A DNA stretch of 64,000 bases. Source: Triticum aestivum. Taxonomy: Eukaryota; Streptophyta; Magnoliopsida; Poales; Poaceae. Location of the stretch: the NCBI RefSeq assembly GCF_018294505.1, contig NC_057797.1, positions 123,571,116 through 123,635,115 of the forward strand, given 5' to 3'. The translations under genes were made by a program, and so were the position numbers. The notes under the pieces are model-generated. The model was not told the DNA's origin, did not search any database, and worked only from the letters and a program-made list of their open reading frames with translations. Positions 35,096 through 47,446 of this stretch are shown in pieces (positions within the stretch are counted from its first letter, which is position 1; every line of letters begins with the position of its first letter).

Positions 35096-37599
35096 TTAAG
35101 ATTTCTTAGCCACCCACATATTCAAGGGTGGCTTCGAAGCAATGAGTCTAAGTGCAGCATCTGAGAACTTTGGCTTTGGAGCCCTAGCAAGTAGTCTTGC
35201 AGGAGGACAATAGTACTCATAAGAATAAGCAGAGTAGTTCTTGGTCTTATGAACATGGTGGTTTGATGAAACACGCTCATATTCATAGGCCTGAGTATGG
35301 TTTCCCTGCAAAACATTTGCGTTAGTGTGACTCAGGTGAGTCCTTTGTCTGTATGAAGCCTTTGGACCATATGAAGCTTGTGGTCTAGGGTTTGTCTTCT
35401 TCACTTGTGGCATCATGACGACATTCACAGGAAGATTCTCCAAACACTTTTTCGGCACCCAGACTTTCTTCATAGGTGGCCCATTCCTGCAGTTAGTACC
35501 AATATACCTGGCAAACACTTCACCATTCAGATTTTTAAATAGTTTATAGTTTGCATCAAAGGATTCATCAATAACAATGGGATTAGCACAAGTGAAGCCA
35601 GATAGGGTGGATGGATCCACTGAAGGTTCCTTTGCAGCAACCCATGTGGTTTTGGGGTACTGCTCAGGTTTCCAGTAAGAGCCATCAGCATTCATTTTCC
35701 TTTCGAACCCAACACCCTCTTTCCTAGGGTTTCGGTTCAGGATCTGCCTTTTGAGGACATCACATAGTGTCTGATGCCCTTTAAGACTTTTGTACATCCC
35801 TGTTTCAAGCATTGTCTTCAACCTAGCATTTTCATCAGCAATAGCAGTGGTATCCTCAGCAGAGGGGTTAGTTACCACATCAACAGTTGAAGATATTGCA
35901 ATAGTAGCAGCAGTAGAACATCCAGCAACAGAAGTAGCGTTGTCACGCTCAATGCATTTAAGACATGGTGGTTCAAATCCTTCCTGAGTGGAACTGATCT
36001 GTTTGGCGCGAAGTGACTCATTTTCTTTTTGAAGATCTTCATGTGCCGCTCTCAATTTCTCAAGATCTTGCTTCCTTTGAAGATAATCATAGGAAAGCTT
36101 TTCATGAGTTGTTGAGAGCGTTTCATGAAGACTTTCAAGTTCCTCATACTTAAGATGAAGATTTTTTATGTCTTCAATTAAGGACTGAGATCGAGTCATT
36201 TCAGCGTCTACCAGATCATCGCTTTTGTCTAACAGTTTTCGAATATGTTCCATAGCTTTCTGTTGTTCAGTTGCAATTTTAGCAAGTGTTTTGTAGCTGG
36301 GTTTGGAACCACAATCAGAGTCATCTTCACTGGATGTTTGATAGTGAGTGGTGCGTGTGTTTACCTTGGCGCCGCGTGCCATGAAGCAGTAGGTGGGAGC
36401 AGAGTAGTCCTTGTCATTTGCATCGGCATTGGTGATGAAGTCATTGTCTTCAGTGTTGAAGATGGACTTGGAAACGTATGTTGTAGCCAGACTTGCAACG
36501 CCAGAATCAGACTCCTCCTCAGACTCCACCTCCGCCTCCTTAGAAGTGGACTCCTCCTCTGAATCCATTTCCTTGCCAACAAACGCACAAGCCTTGCCAG
36601 ATGAGCTCTTCTTGTGTGATGAAGACTTTGCGGAAGACTTGGAAGAAGACTTTGAGTATTTCTTCTTCTTCTTGTCGTCAGAATCATACTCCTTGCTCTT
36701 CTTCTTCTTGTTGTTCTCATTGTCCCACTGCAGACACTCAGAGATGTAGTGGCCAGGTTTCTTGCACTTGTGGCATGTTCTCTTCTTGTAGTCATGAGCA
36801 GAAGCTTCATCATTCCTTGAGCTTGGTCGTGAAGACTTTCTTAAGCCCTTCTTCTTGGTGAATTTTTGGAACTTCTTCACAAGCATAGCAAGCTCATTTC
36901 CAATGTCTTCAGGATCATCAGAACTGCTGTCAGATTCTTCTTCAGATGAGGAGACAGCTTTTGCCTTCAAATCACGAGTTCGCCCATAGTTGGGACCATA
37001 GATGTCTTTTTTCTCAGAAAGTTGAAACTCATGTGTGTTGAGCCTTTCAAGTATGTCAGACGGAACGAGTGTCTTGAAGTCGGGGCATTCTTGAATCATC
37101 AGTGCTAGGGTGTCAAACGAGCTATCAAGTGATCTCTGGAGTGTATTGACGACTTCATGCTTGGTGATCTCAGTAGCGCCGAGGGCTTGAAGATCATTTG
37201 TGATATCAGTGAGTCGATCAAACGTGAGTTGAACATTCTCATTGTCGTTTCTCTTGAAGCGGTTGAAGAGGTTGCGAAGGACACTGATTCTTTGATCTCT
37301 CTGGGTTGAGACTCCTTCGTTGACCTTGGACAGCCAGTCCCAGACTAGCTTAGATGTTTCCAGAGCACTCACACGGCCATACTGTCCTTTGGTCAGATGA
37401 CCACAGATGATGTTCTTGGCCGTGGAGTCCAGTTGAATGAACTTCTTGACATCAGCAGCGGTGACACCTTCACCGGCCTTGGGGACGCCATTCTTGACGA
37501 CATACCAGAGGTCGACATCTTATTCTTCCAGTAGGGATATTCAGTTCCATCGAAGACTGGGCACGCAGCGGAGACCTTGATTATCCCTGCAGTCGATAT
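35096..37599 (-). pseudogene. gag: Element B gag, start codon lost and N-terminal deletion
   Basis: The position of the start codon used in A and C reads ATA here (37599-37597). A deletion of about 25 bp near 37520, between ATC repeats, shifts the frame in the N-terminal domain. From about 37372 the frame is open for 758 codons to the stop at 35096. It includes the CCHC knuckle CHKCKKPGHYISEC (about 36785-36740), the Lys/Ser tract, acidic repeats and coiled coil. It is the longest uninterrupted gag frame of the three copies. Confidence 0.88.
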
Positions 37600-37651
37600 A
37601 GCTAAAACTCCAGGTGGTTAAACCGAATCACACAGAACAAGGGAGTACCTT

Positions 37652-37663
37652 GCTCTTATACCA
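37652..37663 (-). other. Primer binding site of B
   Basis: Minus-strand TGGTATAAGAGC, one substitution from the TGGTATCAGAGC of A and C. Confidence 0.88.
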
Positions 37664-37665
37664 AT

Positions 37666-38998
37666 TGAAAGTGCTAGTGATCGACTAGGGGGAGGGTGAA
37701 TAGGCGATTTTTACGAAAGTCTTCAAAACATGGAAGTTTCGAAGACAAACGATAGAAATAAACCTATTACCATGCAGCGGAAGGTAGACTACACTAGACA
37801 AGCCATAGTCAGGTATTCAATGAAGTGAAGGCACAATGACTAATAGCAACTAGGAAGTATGGATCAGGTTGGAAGATAGTATGAAACCAATCAGAACAAG
37901 TAGTCACTCAGTGAAGACAAAAGGTAATACAAACAGGCAATGACTTCACAAGTACCAACTGTAATTAAAGAGATGGGAAGGATAGAACCAGTGGCTCGTT
38001 GAAGACTATGATTTGTTGGACCAGTTCCAGTTGCTGTGACAACTGTACGTCTGGTTAGGGAGGCTGAGATTCAACTCAGAAGACCGTGTCTTCACCTTAT
38101 TCCCCTTGAGCTAAGGACACCCAGTCCTCGCCCAATCACTTTGGTAAGTCTTCAAGGTAGACTTCCAAACCTTCACGGACTTCATTCACCGGCGATCCAT
38201 AATGACTCTTGGATGCTCAGAACGCGACGCCTAACCGGTTGGAGGATACATAGTCCTCAAGTGTAATAAGTCTGCAGATCACACAGACAGGAAGACTTCA
38301 GTGATGCCTAACACTCTTTGGCTCTGGGTATTTAGGGCTTTATCCTCGCAAGGAATTCTCTCTGAAAGGCTTCGAGGTGGGTTGCTCTCAAACGACAAAA
38401 GCCGTATACTGACTCTGAGCAGCCAGCCATTTATGGTTGTAGGGGGTGGGGTATTTATAGCCACTAGGCAACCCGACCTGATTTGTCCGAAATGACCCTG
38501 GGTCACTAAGGAACTGACACGTGTTCCAACGGTCAGATTTCAAACACACACGGCAACTTTACTTGGGCTACAAGCAAAGCTGACTTATCCAGCTCTGGAT
38601 AAGATTTGCTCTCATTGTCTTCGCTCGAAGACATAGGATTTTGGTGAAGCATAACTTCAGTCATTCTGACTGGTTCACTTGGACCCCACTTAACAGTATG
38701 GTGATTCCTATGACTCAACAAAGAATAAAAAGAACGATGAAACAACTAAGTCTTCGCGCTCCATAGTCTTCACGCAGTGTCTTCTCTTGTCATAGTCTTC
38801 AATGTGAATGTCTTCACATACCACCTTTGACTTCAATGTCTTCATACATTTTTAGGGGTCATCTCTGGTAGGTAAACCGAATCAATGAGGGACTTCTACC
38901 TGTGTTATCTTGCAATTCTCACAAACACATTAGTCCCTCAACCAGGTTTGTCGTCAATACTCCAAAACTAACTAGGGGTGGCACTAGATGCACTTACA
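37666..38998 (-). repeat. 5' LTR of element B (LTR2)
   Basis: Same ends as LTR1 (TGTAAGTGCATC and GCACTTTCA on the minus strand). The minus-strand TATA lies at plus 38452-38459. The GTCTTC cluster lies around 38755-38850. It is closer to LTR1 than to LTR3 by eye. Confidence 0.92.
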
Positions 38999-40938
38999 AT
39001 TCATTTTCCTCTCGAACCCAACACCCTCTTTCCTAGGGTTTCGGTTCAGAATCTATTTCTTGAGGACATCGCATAGTGTCTGATGCCCTTTGAGACTTTT
39101 GTACATCCCTGTTTCAAGCAATGTCTTCAACCTCGCATTCTCATCAGCAATAGTAGTGGTATCCTCATAAGAAGGGTTAGTTTCCACATCAGAAGTTGAA
39201 GACATAGCAACAATAGCAGCAGTAGAACATTCAGCAACAGAGACAACATTATCACGCTCAAGGCATTTTAAACATGGTGGATCAAAGTCTTACTGAGCGG
39301 AATTGATCGGTTGATCACGGAGTGACTCGTTCTCCTTTTTAAGATCTTCATGAGCCGATCTCAAGTTCTCAAGCTCTTGCTTCCTTTGAAGATAATCATA
39401 GTAGAGCTTTTCATGAGTGGTTGAGAGCGTTTCATGACGACTTTCTAGTTCTTCGTACTTAACGTGAAGATTTTTAATGTCTTCAATTAAGGACTGAGTT
39501 CGAGTCATTTCCGCGTCCAACAAGTCATCGCTTTTGTCTAGAAACTTTTGAATATGTTCCATAGCATTTTTTTGTTCTGTTGCAATTTTAGCAAGTGTTT
39601 TGTAGCTAGGTTTAGATTCACATTCAAATTCATCTTCACTTGATGTTTGAAAGGAAGCATCGTATGAGTTTACCTTAGCACCGCGTGCCATGAAGCAGTA
39701 GGTGGGAGCAGAGTCATCCTCATCATCAGCATCGGCGTTGGTGACGAGGCCATTTTCTTCAGTGTTGAAGATGGACTTGGTGACATATGCTGAAGCTAGA
39801 GCCAGGTTTGCCATGCCTGAATCAGACTCCTCCTTAGACTCCACCTCCACCTCCTCTGAAGCAGACTCCTCCTCTGAATCCATCTCCTTGCCAACAAACG
39901 CACGAGCCTTGCTTGATGAGCTCTTCTTGTGTGATGAAGACTTAGATGAAGATTTTGATGAAGACTTTGAGGATTTCTTCTTCTTCTTGTCATCGGAATC
40001 ATATTCTTTGTTCTTCTTCTTCTTCTTGGTCTCATTGTCCCATTGAGGACACTCAGAGATGTAGTGACCAGGTTTCTTGCATTTGTGGCATGTTCTCTTC
40101 TTATAGTCACGAGAGGAAGCTTCATCATTTCTTGAGCTGGATCTTGAAGACTTTTTGAAGCCCTTTTCTTGGTGAACTTCTGGAAATTCTTCACAAGCAT
40201 AGAGAGCTCCTTTCCAATGTCTTCAGGATCCTCAGAACTGCAGTCAGATTCTTCTTCAGATGAGGAAACAACTTTAGCCTTCAAAGCGCGAGTTAGGCCA
40301 TAGTTGGGACCATAGATATCTCTTTTCTCTGATAACTGGAACTCATGTGTGTTGAGCCTCTCAAGTATGTCAGACGGATTGAGAGTCGTGAAGTCAGGGC
40401 ATTCTTGAATCATCAGGGACAGGGTGTCAAATGAGCTGTCAAGTGATCTCAGGAGCTTCTTGACGATTTCATGCTTGGTGATCTCAGTGGTGCCAAGTGC
40501 GCGAAGCTCATTTGTGATATCAGTGAGGCGATCAAACATGAGCTAGACATTCTCATTGTCGTTTCTCTTGAAGCGGTTGAAGAGCTTGCGAAGAACATCA
40601 ATCCTTGTCTCTCTCTGGGTTGAGACGCCTTCGTTGACCTTGGAGAGCCAGTCCCAGACTAGCTTCGCAGTTTCTAGTGCACTCACACGGCCGTACTGTC
40701 CTTTGGTAAGGTGACCACAGATGATGTTCTTTGCGGTCGAGTCCAGTTGAATGAACCTCTTGACATCAGCAGCGGTGACACCTTCACCGACCTTGGGAAC
40801 GCCGTTCTTGACGACATACCAGAGTTCGACGTCAATGGCTTCAAGATGCATACGCATCTTATTCTTCCAGTAGGGGTAATCAGTGCCATCGAACACAGGG
40901 CATGCAGCAGAGATCTTGATTATCCCTGCAGTCGACAT
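38999..40938 (-). pseudogene. gag: Element C gag, truncated by insertion of B
   Basis: It starts at ATG 40938 (MSTAGIIKI). It has the N-terminal copia gag domain, gag core, CCHC knuckle (about 40090-40050), Lys/Ser tract, acidic repeats and coiled coil. TAG at 40545-40543, a frameshift near 40170 and TAA at 39292-39290 break it. It ends at ERKMN against LTR2. The protein differs from A and B at many positions, so C is an older or separate subfamily. Confidence 0.88.
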
Positions 40939-40990
40939 AGCTAAAACTCCAGGTGGTTAAACCGAATCACATAGAACAAGGGAGCACCAG

Positions 40991-41002
40991 GCTCTGATAC
41001 CA
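40991..41002 (-). other. Primer binding site of C
   Basis: Minus-strand TGGTATCAGAGC, two bases from LTR3. Confidence 0.93.
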
Positions 41003-41004
41003 AT

Positions 41005-42339
41005 TGAAAGTGCTAGTTATCGACTAGAAGGGGGTGAATAGGCGATTTTTATGAAAGTCTTCATGACATGGAGGTTTTGAAGACAAACAGTGGAAATGAA
41101 CCTATTGATATGCAGCGGAAGGTAGACTACACTAGACAAGCCATAGTCAAGTAAGTAATGAAATGAAAGCACGAAGACTATCAGCAGCTAGGTAGTATGG
41201 ATCAGGATGGAAGATAGTATGAAGCCAAACAAGAATAGTCTTCACACAGTTAAGACAATCAGATCATGCAAGTAGGCAATAACTTCACGAAGACAAACTG
41301 TAAAGTAAAGAGATGGGAAGGATAGAACCAGTTGCTTGGAGAGGACAAGGATTTGGTAGACCAGTTCCACTTGCTGTGACAACTGTACATCTGGTTAGGG
41401 AGGTTGAGATTCAACTCAGAAGACTGCGTCTTCACCTTATTCCCCTTGAGCTAAGAACACACAGTCCTCGCCCTATCACTCTGGTAAGTCTTCAAGGTAG
41501 ACTTCCAAACCTTCATAGACTTCGTTCACCGGCAATCCACAATGAATCTTGGATGCTTAGAACGCGACACCTAACCGGCTCGGGGATTCACAGTCCTAAA
41601 GTGTAACAAGTCTTCAGATCACGTGGACAGAAAGACTTCAATGATGCCTAACACTCTTTGCCTCCGGGTGTTTTGGGATTTGTCTTCGCAAGGATCTCTC
41701 TCTCAAATGCTTCGGAGGTGGGTTACTCTCAAGCGACAAAAACCATGCACTAACTCTGAGCAGCCACCAATTTATGGTGTAGGGAGTGGGCTATTTATAG
41801 CCAGGAGGCAACCCAACCTGATTTGTCTGAAATGACCCTGGGTCACTAAGGAACTAACACATGTCCAATGGTTAGATTTCAAACACACACGATAGCTTGA
41901 CTTGGGTTACAAGTAAAGCTGACTCATCCATCTCTGGATAGGATTTGCTCTCATTGTCTTCGCTCGAAGACATAGGATTTGGTTGAGCATCACTTTAGTC
42001 ACTATGACTTTGTTCACTTGGACCCCACTTAACAGTACGGTGGTTCCTATGACTCAATAAAGAAGAAAAGGAAACTACAAAAAAACTATGTCTTCGCACT
42101 CCATAGCCTTCATGTGAATGTCTTCTCATGTCATAATCTTCACTGTGAGTATCTTCACAGACCACCATTGTCTTCAATGTCTTCGCACATTTTTAGGGGT
42201 CATCTCTGGTAGGTAAAACGAATTAATATGGGACTATTACCTGTGTTATCCTGCAATTCTCGCAAACACATTAGTCCCTCAACCAAGTTTGTCGTCAATA
42301 CTCCAAAACCAACTAAGGGTGGCACAAGATGCACTTACA
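41005..42339 (-). repeat. 5' LTR of element C (LTR3)
   Basis: Ends as in LTR1 and LTR2. The minus-strand TATA lies within plus 41791-41800 and the GTCTTC cluster around 42085-42185. More substitutions against LTR1 and LTR2 than these show against each other. Confidence 0.92.
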
Positions 42340-42817
42340 ATTACATCGAATAGATCTCCAACAACATCGAGGAGAACATGGTATTGAGAATCAAAGAGAG
42401 AGAAGAAGCCATCTAGCTACTAGCTATGGACCCGTAGGTCTGAAGTAAAGTACTCATGCTTCATCGGAAGGGCAATGGTGTTGATGTAGAAGCCCTCCGT
42501 GATCGAATCCCCCTCCGGTAGGACGCCGGAAAAGGCCCCTAGATGGGATCTCATGGGTACAGAAGGTTGTGGCGGTGGAAAAGTATTTTCATGGCTCTCC
42601 TGGTTGGTTTGCGGGTATATGGGAATATATAGGCGAAGAAACTAGGTCAGGAGGTGCACGAGGAGCCCACAAGGGTGGGGGCGCACCCTACACCCCTGGG
42701 CATGCCGTCCGTCCTAGTGGCCGCCTCGTGGCTCCTCCGACTTCATCTCCAAGTCTTCTGGTCCAAGAAAAATCATCGCAAAAGTTTTATTCCGTTTGGT
42801 ATTCCTCGAGCACCCGC
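42340..42817. repeat. Fragment of a gypsy LTR between the two nests
   Basis: This holds phrases typical of Triticeae Athila-like LTRs: CCCTCCGTGATCGA-type text, a CGCCGGAAAAGGCCCC stretch, and GGGGGCGCACCC near the GC-rich end. Neither LTR terminus is present. It is bounded by C on the left and by G on the right, so both appear to have inserted into it. Confidence 0.6.
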
Positions 42818-43974
42818 TGAAGGAAATATGCCCTAGAGGCAATAATAAAGTTATTATTTATTTCCTTATTTCATGATAAATTTTTATTATTCATGCTAGA
42901 ATTGTATTAACCGGAAACTTAGTACATGTGTGAATACATACACAAAACAAAGTGTCCATGGTATGCCTCTACTTGACTAGTTCGTTTATCAAAGATGGTT
43001 ATGTTTCCTGACCATAGACATGTGTTGTCATTTGATGAATGGGATCACATCATTAGGAGAATGATGTGATGGACAAGACCCATTTGTTAGCTTAGCATTA
43101 TGATCATTACAGTTTCATTGCTACTGCTTTCTTCATGACTTATACATGTTCCTCAGACTATGAGATTATGCAACTCACGTATACCGGAGGAACACCTTGT
43201 GTGCTATCAAATGTCACAACATAACTGGGTGATTATAAAGATGCTCTACAGGTGTCTCCGATGGTGTTTGTTGAGTTGGCATAGATCGATATTAGGATTT
43301 GTCACTCCGTGTATCGGAGAGGTATCTATGGGCCCTCTCGGTGATGCACATCACTATAAGCCTTGCAAGCATTGTGAATAATGAGTTAGTTGTGGGATGA
43401 TGCATTACAGAACGAGTAAAGAGACTTGCCGGTAACGAGATTGAACTAGGTATTGAGATACCGATGATCGAATCTCGGGCAAGTAACATACCGATAACAA
43501 AGGGAACAACGTATGTTGTTATGCGATTTGACCGATAAATATCTTTGTATAATATGTAGGAACCAATATGAGCATCCAGGTTCCGCTATTGGTTATTGAT
43601 TGGAAATGAGTCTCGGTCATGTCTACATAATTCTCGAACCCATAGGGTCTGCATGCTTAACGTTCTCTGACGATTTGTATTATGAGTTATGTGATTTGAT
43701 GACCGAAGTTTGTTCGAAGTCCCGGATGAGATCGGGGACATGACAAGGGGTCTCGAAATGGTTGAGACGTAAAGATCGATATATTGGAAGGCTATATTCG
43801 GACATCGGAAAGGTTCCGAATGATTCGGGTATTTTTCGGAGTACTGGAGAGTTACAGGAATTCGTATTGGGCTCTAATGGGTCATACGGGAAAGGAGAGA
43901 AAGGGCTCAAGGGTGGCCACGCCCCTCCCCATGGACCGGTCCAAATTGGACTAGGGAAAGGGGGTGCCCCCTTC
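42818..43974 (+). repeat. 5' LTR of G, first piece
   Basis: Recognisable Angela-type LTR from its TG terminus to the F insertion at 43975. A short plus-strand ORF at 43762-43977 has no support as a gene. Confidence 0.9.
43970..43974. repeat. Target-site duplication CCTTC, left copy (element F)
   Basis: Repeated at 53116-53120 on the other side of F. Confidence 0.93.
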
Positions 43975-45661
43975 TGAAAGGATCGAGAAGAGGTGTCTAG
44001 AGGCGGGGGGGGTGATTAGACACTAAGTACCAAAAGTTGCAGTTTTTTATTTCTTTAAGTTGAAGTGGAGTTTTGGCACAAGTTTAACAAGCACAATACA
44101 TATCAAGCAAGCATGCAAAGAGTATATGAGCGGCAGAAAGTAAAGCATGCAACTTGCAAGAATGTAAAAGGATGGGATTGGAGTGTGCAAACGCAATTTG
44201 GAGACACGAAGATTTTTGAGACGTGGTTCCGATGGGTGGTGCTATCGTACATCCACGTTGTTGGAGACTTCAACCCACAAAGGGTAACGGCTGCGCGAGT
44301 CCACGGAGGGCTCCACCCACGAAGGGTCCACGAAGAAGCAACCTTGTCTATCCCACCATGGTCGTCGCCCACGAAGGACTTGCCTCACTAGCGGTAGATC
44401 TTCACGAAGTAGGCGATCTCCTTGCCCTTACAAACTCCTTGGTTCAACTCCACAATCTTGTCGGAGGCTCCCAAGTGACACCTAGCCAATCTAGGAGACA
44501 CCACTCTCCAAGAAGTAACAAATGGTGTGTTGATGATGAACTCCTTGCTCTTGTGCTTCAAATGATAGTCTCCCCAACACTCAACTCTCTCTCACAGGAT
44601 ATGGATTTTGTGGAAAGAAGATTTGAGTGGAAAGCAACTTGGGAAGGCTAGAGATCAAGATTCATATGGTAGGAATGGAATATCTTGGCCTCAACACAAG
44701 TGTAGGTGGTTCTCTCTTAGAAAATGTATGTTGGAAGTGTAGGTTCGTTCTGATGGCTCTCTCCACGAATGAAGAGGAGGCGGAGGGGTATATATTGCCT
44801 CGACATAAAATCTAACCGTTACACCCAACTTGCCAATCTCGGTGGGACCGAATTGATAAACTCGGTTGGACCGATTCAGCAAATCTAGTGACCGTTAGGA
44901 TTTTTGATGGGACCGACATGCAACGTGGTAGGACCGATATGGTTAGGGTTAGGGCATAACGTAATCTCGGTGAGACCGATTACACAAACTCGGTGAGACC
45001 GATTTTGGTAATAAGCTAACCAGAGAGTTGGTCAGGTAAACTCGGTGGGACCGATTCGCTCATTTCGGTGAGACCGAAATGTTACGAAAAGGAAAGAGAG
45101 AGTTTACATTGCAATCTCGGTAGGACCAATTGCGCAAACTCGGTGAGACCGATTTTGGTAATAGATCCATACAGAGAGATTGCAATCCCATCTCGGTGAG
45201 ACCGAGATCCCTATCGGTGAGGCCGATTTGCCTAGGGTTTGTGGCAGTGGCTATGACATCTAAACTCGGTGGCGCCGGATAGAAAGAATCGCTGGGGCCG
45301 AGTTTGACTTTTGGTTTAGGTCATATGTGGATGTGAGAAAGTAGTTGAGGGCTTTGGAGCATATTACTAAGCACTTTGAGCAAGAGCCTCATTAAGAAAC
45401 ACCTCATCCCTCCTTGATAGTATTGGCTTTTCCTATAGACTCAATGTGATCTTGGATCACTAAAATAGAAAATGTAGAGTCTTAAGCTTGGAGCTTGATC
45501 CAATCCTTTTGTCCTTAGCATCTTGAAGGGGTTCCACATCCTCTAGTCCATGCCACTTCATTGTTGAACTTATCTGAAACATACTAGGTAAAAGTGTTAG
45601 TCCAACAAGAGATATGTTGACATTAATTACCAAAACCACCTAGGGAGCACTTGTGCTTTCA
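43975..45661 (-). repeat. 3' LTR of F (1,687 bp)
   Basis: On the minus strand it runs from TGAAAGCACAAG to CCTTTCA. Minus-strand TATA-like sequence lies near plus 44788-44796. It carries 14 palindromic 13-mers (44839-45301), described separately. It is similar throughout to 51437-53115. Confidence 0.93.
44839..45301. promoter_or_regulatory. Paired palindrome array in F 3' LTR
   Basis: Fourteen copies of TCGGT-N3-ACCGA or close variants begin at 44839, 44862, 44904, 44925, 44967, 44990, 45042, 45065, 45117, 45140, 45193, 45214, 45266 and 45289. They form seven pairs with 23 or 21 bp between starts. Pair-to-pair steps are 63-76 bp. In the LTR's own orientation the array lies directly upstream of the TATA box, so a regulatory role is plausible but unproven. 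Confidence 0.75.
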
Positions 45662-45675
45662 ATCTTCCCCTTTTT
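45662..45675 (-). other. Polypurine tract of F
   Basis: Minus-strand AAAAAGGGGAAGAT directly before the TGAAAGCAC of the 3' LTR. Confidence 0.85.
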
Positions 45676-47446
45676 GGTAATTGATGACAACATACATCAA
45701 AGATTTTGATAAAGATATAGAGAATAGTAAGTAAAGCTTTGGAAAGACATGTAACATGCATAGGCTCCCCCTACATGTATGCAATCATGTGAATATGGTC
45801 TTGAGTTGGCTTAGGATAGTATGTACATCAGCAAGAATTTCTCATACACATGACTGTGATGCATATACTTACCTTGTGGTCTTGAGTTGGCTTAGGATAG
45901 GATGAACCTGCGTAAACAAGGTTAGATAACACATATACACCTACTGGCCAGAGCAAACAAAAGAAACCACAAGAGTACCAAGACTGGGATGACATGTAGA
46001 GTGAGTACTAAGTACCACATTGGATATAGACATGTCCCCAAAGGTAAAGATGTGCAATAAATTCAAGGATTTCCTTCCCTTAGATGTCTTGCTCCCCCTG
46101 AATCTAGCATAGGATACTGGGAGAAGATAGGGAACAGAAAATCAGAGCTCAAAGGAAATAAACAGAGCTAATGCAAACGAGCAAATATGAACATGTGTTT
46201 CCCCTCTTGAAGACATGTGACTTCTCTCCTCTTGAACACCAAGCATCTGTGGCCGTTGATGATTACTCTTTCTTCCCTTAGGTATTCTCTCCCCCTATAG
46301 ATATGATTAAGCTTTGATGTGATCTCTCTTTCCCCCTTTGACATCAATTTCCAAGAAGGGTTCTTCTGGATTTTTGTCCTGATGGGTTTGGTCCTTGAGT
46401 CACAGAACGAAGAAGCAAGTTGAATGGGATGCTGGTCGAGGACAAGATTCATTGAGTGGAGCTGGATCAAAAAGAATGTAGAAACAAGTGGCAAGATGTC
46501 TTTCCTGTAGTGAAATCGGTGACACCGAGTTGTATGGTTCGGTTGTACCGAGAGGATTCGGTTGGACCGAAAGCATCAGACCGGTGAGACCGAGTTCATC
46601 GTAGAGAAAACACTTGTCACCTCAGCTCACTAGACAAGTAAGATCTCACAAGGATTTTCAAGGAATTAACTGAAAGATTTGCAATGAATTGGATGCAAGG
46701 AATGCAGAAAAGAGAAGAAACTAAAAAGGAGTCTAGATGAAGTTGGAAACAAATATGCATGAGACAAATGCAAGAGCACAGAAAAGAACACAAGAGAACT
46801 TCATCTAGAATTGGTCGGCGACAAAGTCACCTATGTTAGAGTATATTGACTTAGGAGTCAAGTGAGATCACTTGATCATAGGTCATACTCATCGTTTAAG
46901 CTCAAAATGGGGTTACCATTTTTCGTTTAAGCTTTTTGATGTATTCACATCTTGTCGAGTTGCTTTGACTCATGACTTGGAGTAAAGCTTCTCTAAGATG
47001 GAATAACATACCTTGGGTGGTGGTGTTGATCATGATCATGTAGTTGAACTTGTGTGGGTTGCTCAAGGTTGATGTAGCTCATCAAGAGTTGGGAGCACCA
47101 CTTAGAGTTTGAGTTCATCTACCTACATGGGTTAGTTTTTGCAAGGAAGAGCACTTGTGTATCCAAAATGACAATCATGAAATTCAACATAGAATTTGTC
47201 AAAGGATATGTTTGAATGGTTGCGTGCTTCCTTGTCTTCATCCACCATTGTGTAGAGGCTTGGTGATATAGAAATTGCTCAAGATGTGAGTGAGTTTCAA
47301 TCTCATAGATTTAGATTCATCCAAGTACCTACACGAGTTAGATAACATGCAAGGTGCAAATATATCCAAGACATAAGATAGTCAACATAAGAGAAATATC
47401 AAGGATTAGTCATAGGCTCATGCCTTGCATGTATCAAATGGAGTTC
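45676..47446 (-). other. F region between pol and 3' LTR, no clear gene
   Basis: AT-rich sequence with only short scattered ORFs, including one of 108 codons at 46168-46494 without a recognised domain. It contains a small cluster of the LTR-type palindromes (46516-46593). Confidence 0.5.
46516..46593. promoter_or_regulatory. Second palindrome cluster inside F
   Basis: TCGGT-N3-ACCGA variants start at 46516, 46539, 46558 and 46581, so starts are 23, 19 and 23 bp apart. The pair spacing is the same as in the LTR arrays, although this is internal sequence. Confidence 0.65.

Larger units (their letters stand above)
30766..38998 (-). mobile_element. Element B: Maximus/SIRE-type copia element, interrupted by A
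   Basis: It has a 5' LTR (37666-38998), primer site, gag, pol and the start of the pol-env spacer, ending abruptly at the 5' LTR of A. A's own copy of this spacer is continuous across the site (GGAGT at 3819-3823), so the break in B looks like the A insertion point. The remainder of B, including env-like gene and 3' LTR, should lie left of A, outside the window. Confidence 0.8.
38999..42339 (-). mobile_element. Element C: diverged Maximus/SIRE-type copia element, interrupted by B
   Basis: 5' LTR (41005-42339), primer site and gag N-terminal two-thirds, cut at 38999 by the precise 5' end of LTR2. The matching place in B's gag is continuous and contains ATTCA (35690-35694), which fits a B insertion into C. 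The rest of C would lie beyond the left edge. Confidence 0.8.

Noticed and set aside
30766..42339. Tandem array of copia elements sharing LTRs by unequal recombination
   Set aside because: Internal regions of B and C stop at different points exactly at an LTR terminus, and uninterrupted target sites exist in sister copies; nested insertion is simpler. Not excluded until the left flank is seen.
42569..42836. Plus-strand ORFs of 60-83 codons between C and G
   Set aside because: They lie in a truncated gypsy LTR and run into the G LTR.
44839..45301. CRISPR-like array of regularly spaced short palindromes
   Set aside because: The sequence is a plant retrotransposon LTR, repeats are 13 bp and variable, spacers are not of one length, there are no cas genes, and the same block recurs in the other LTR.
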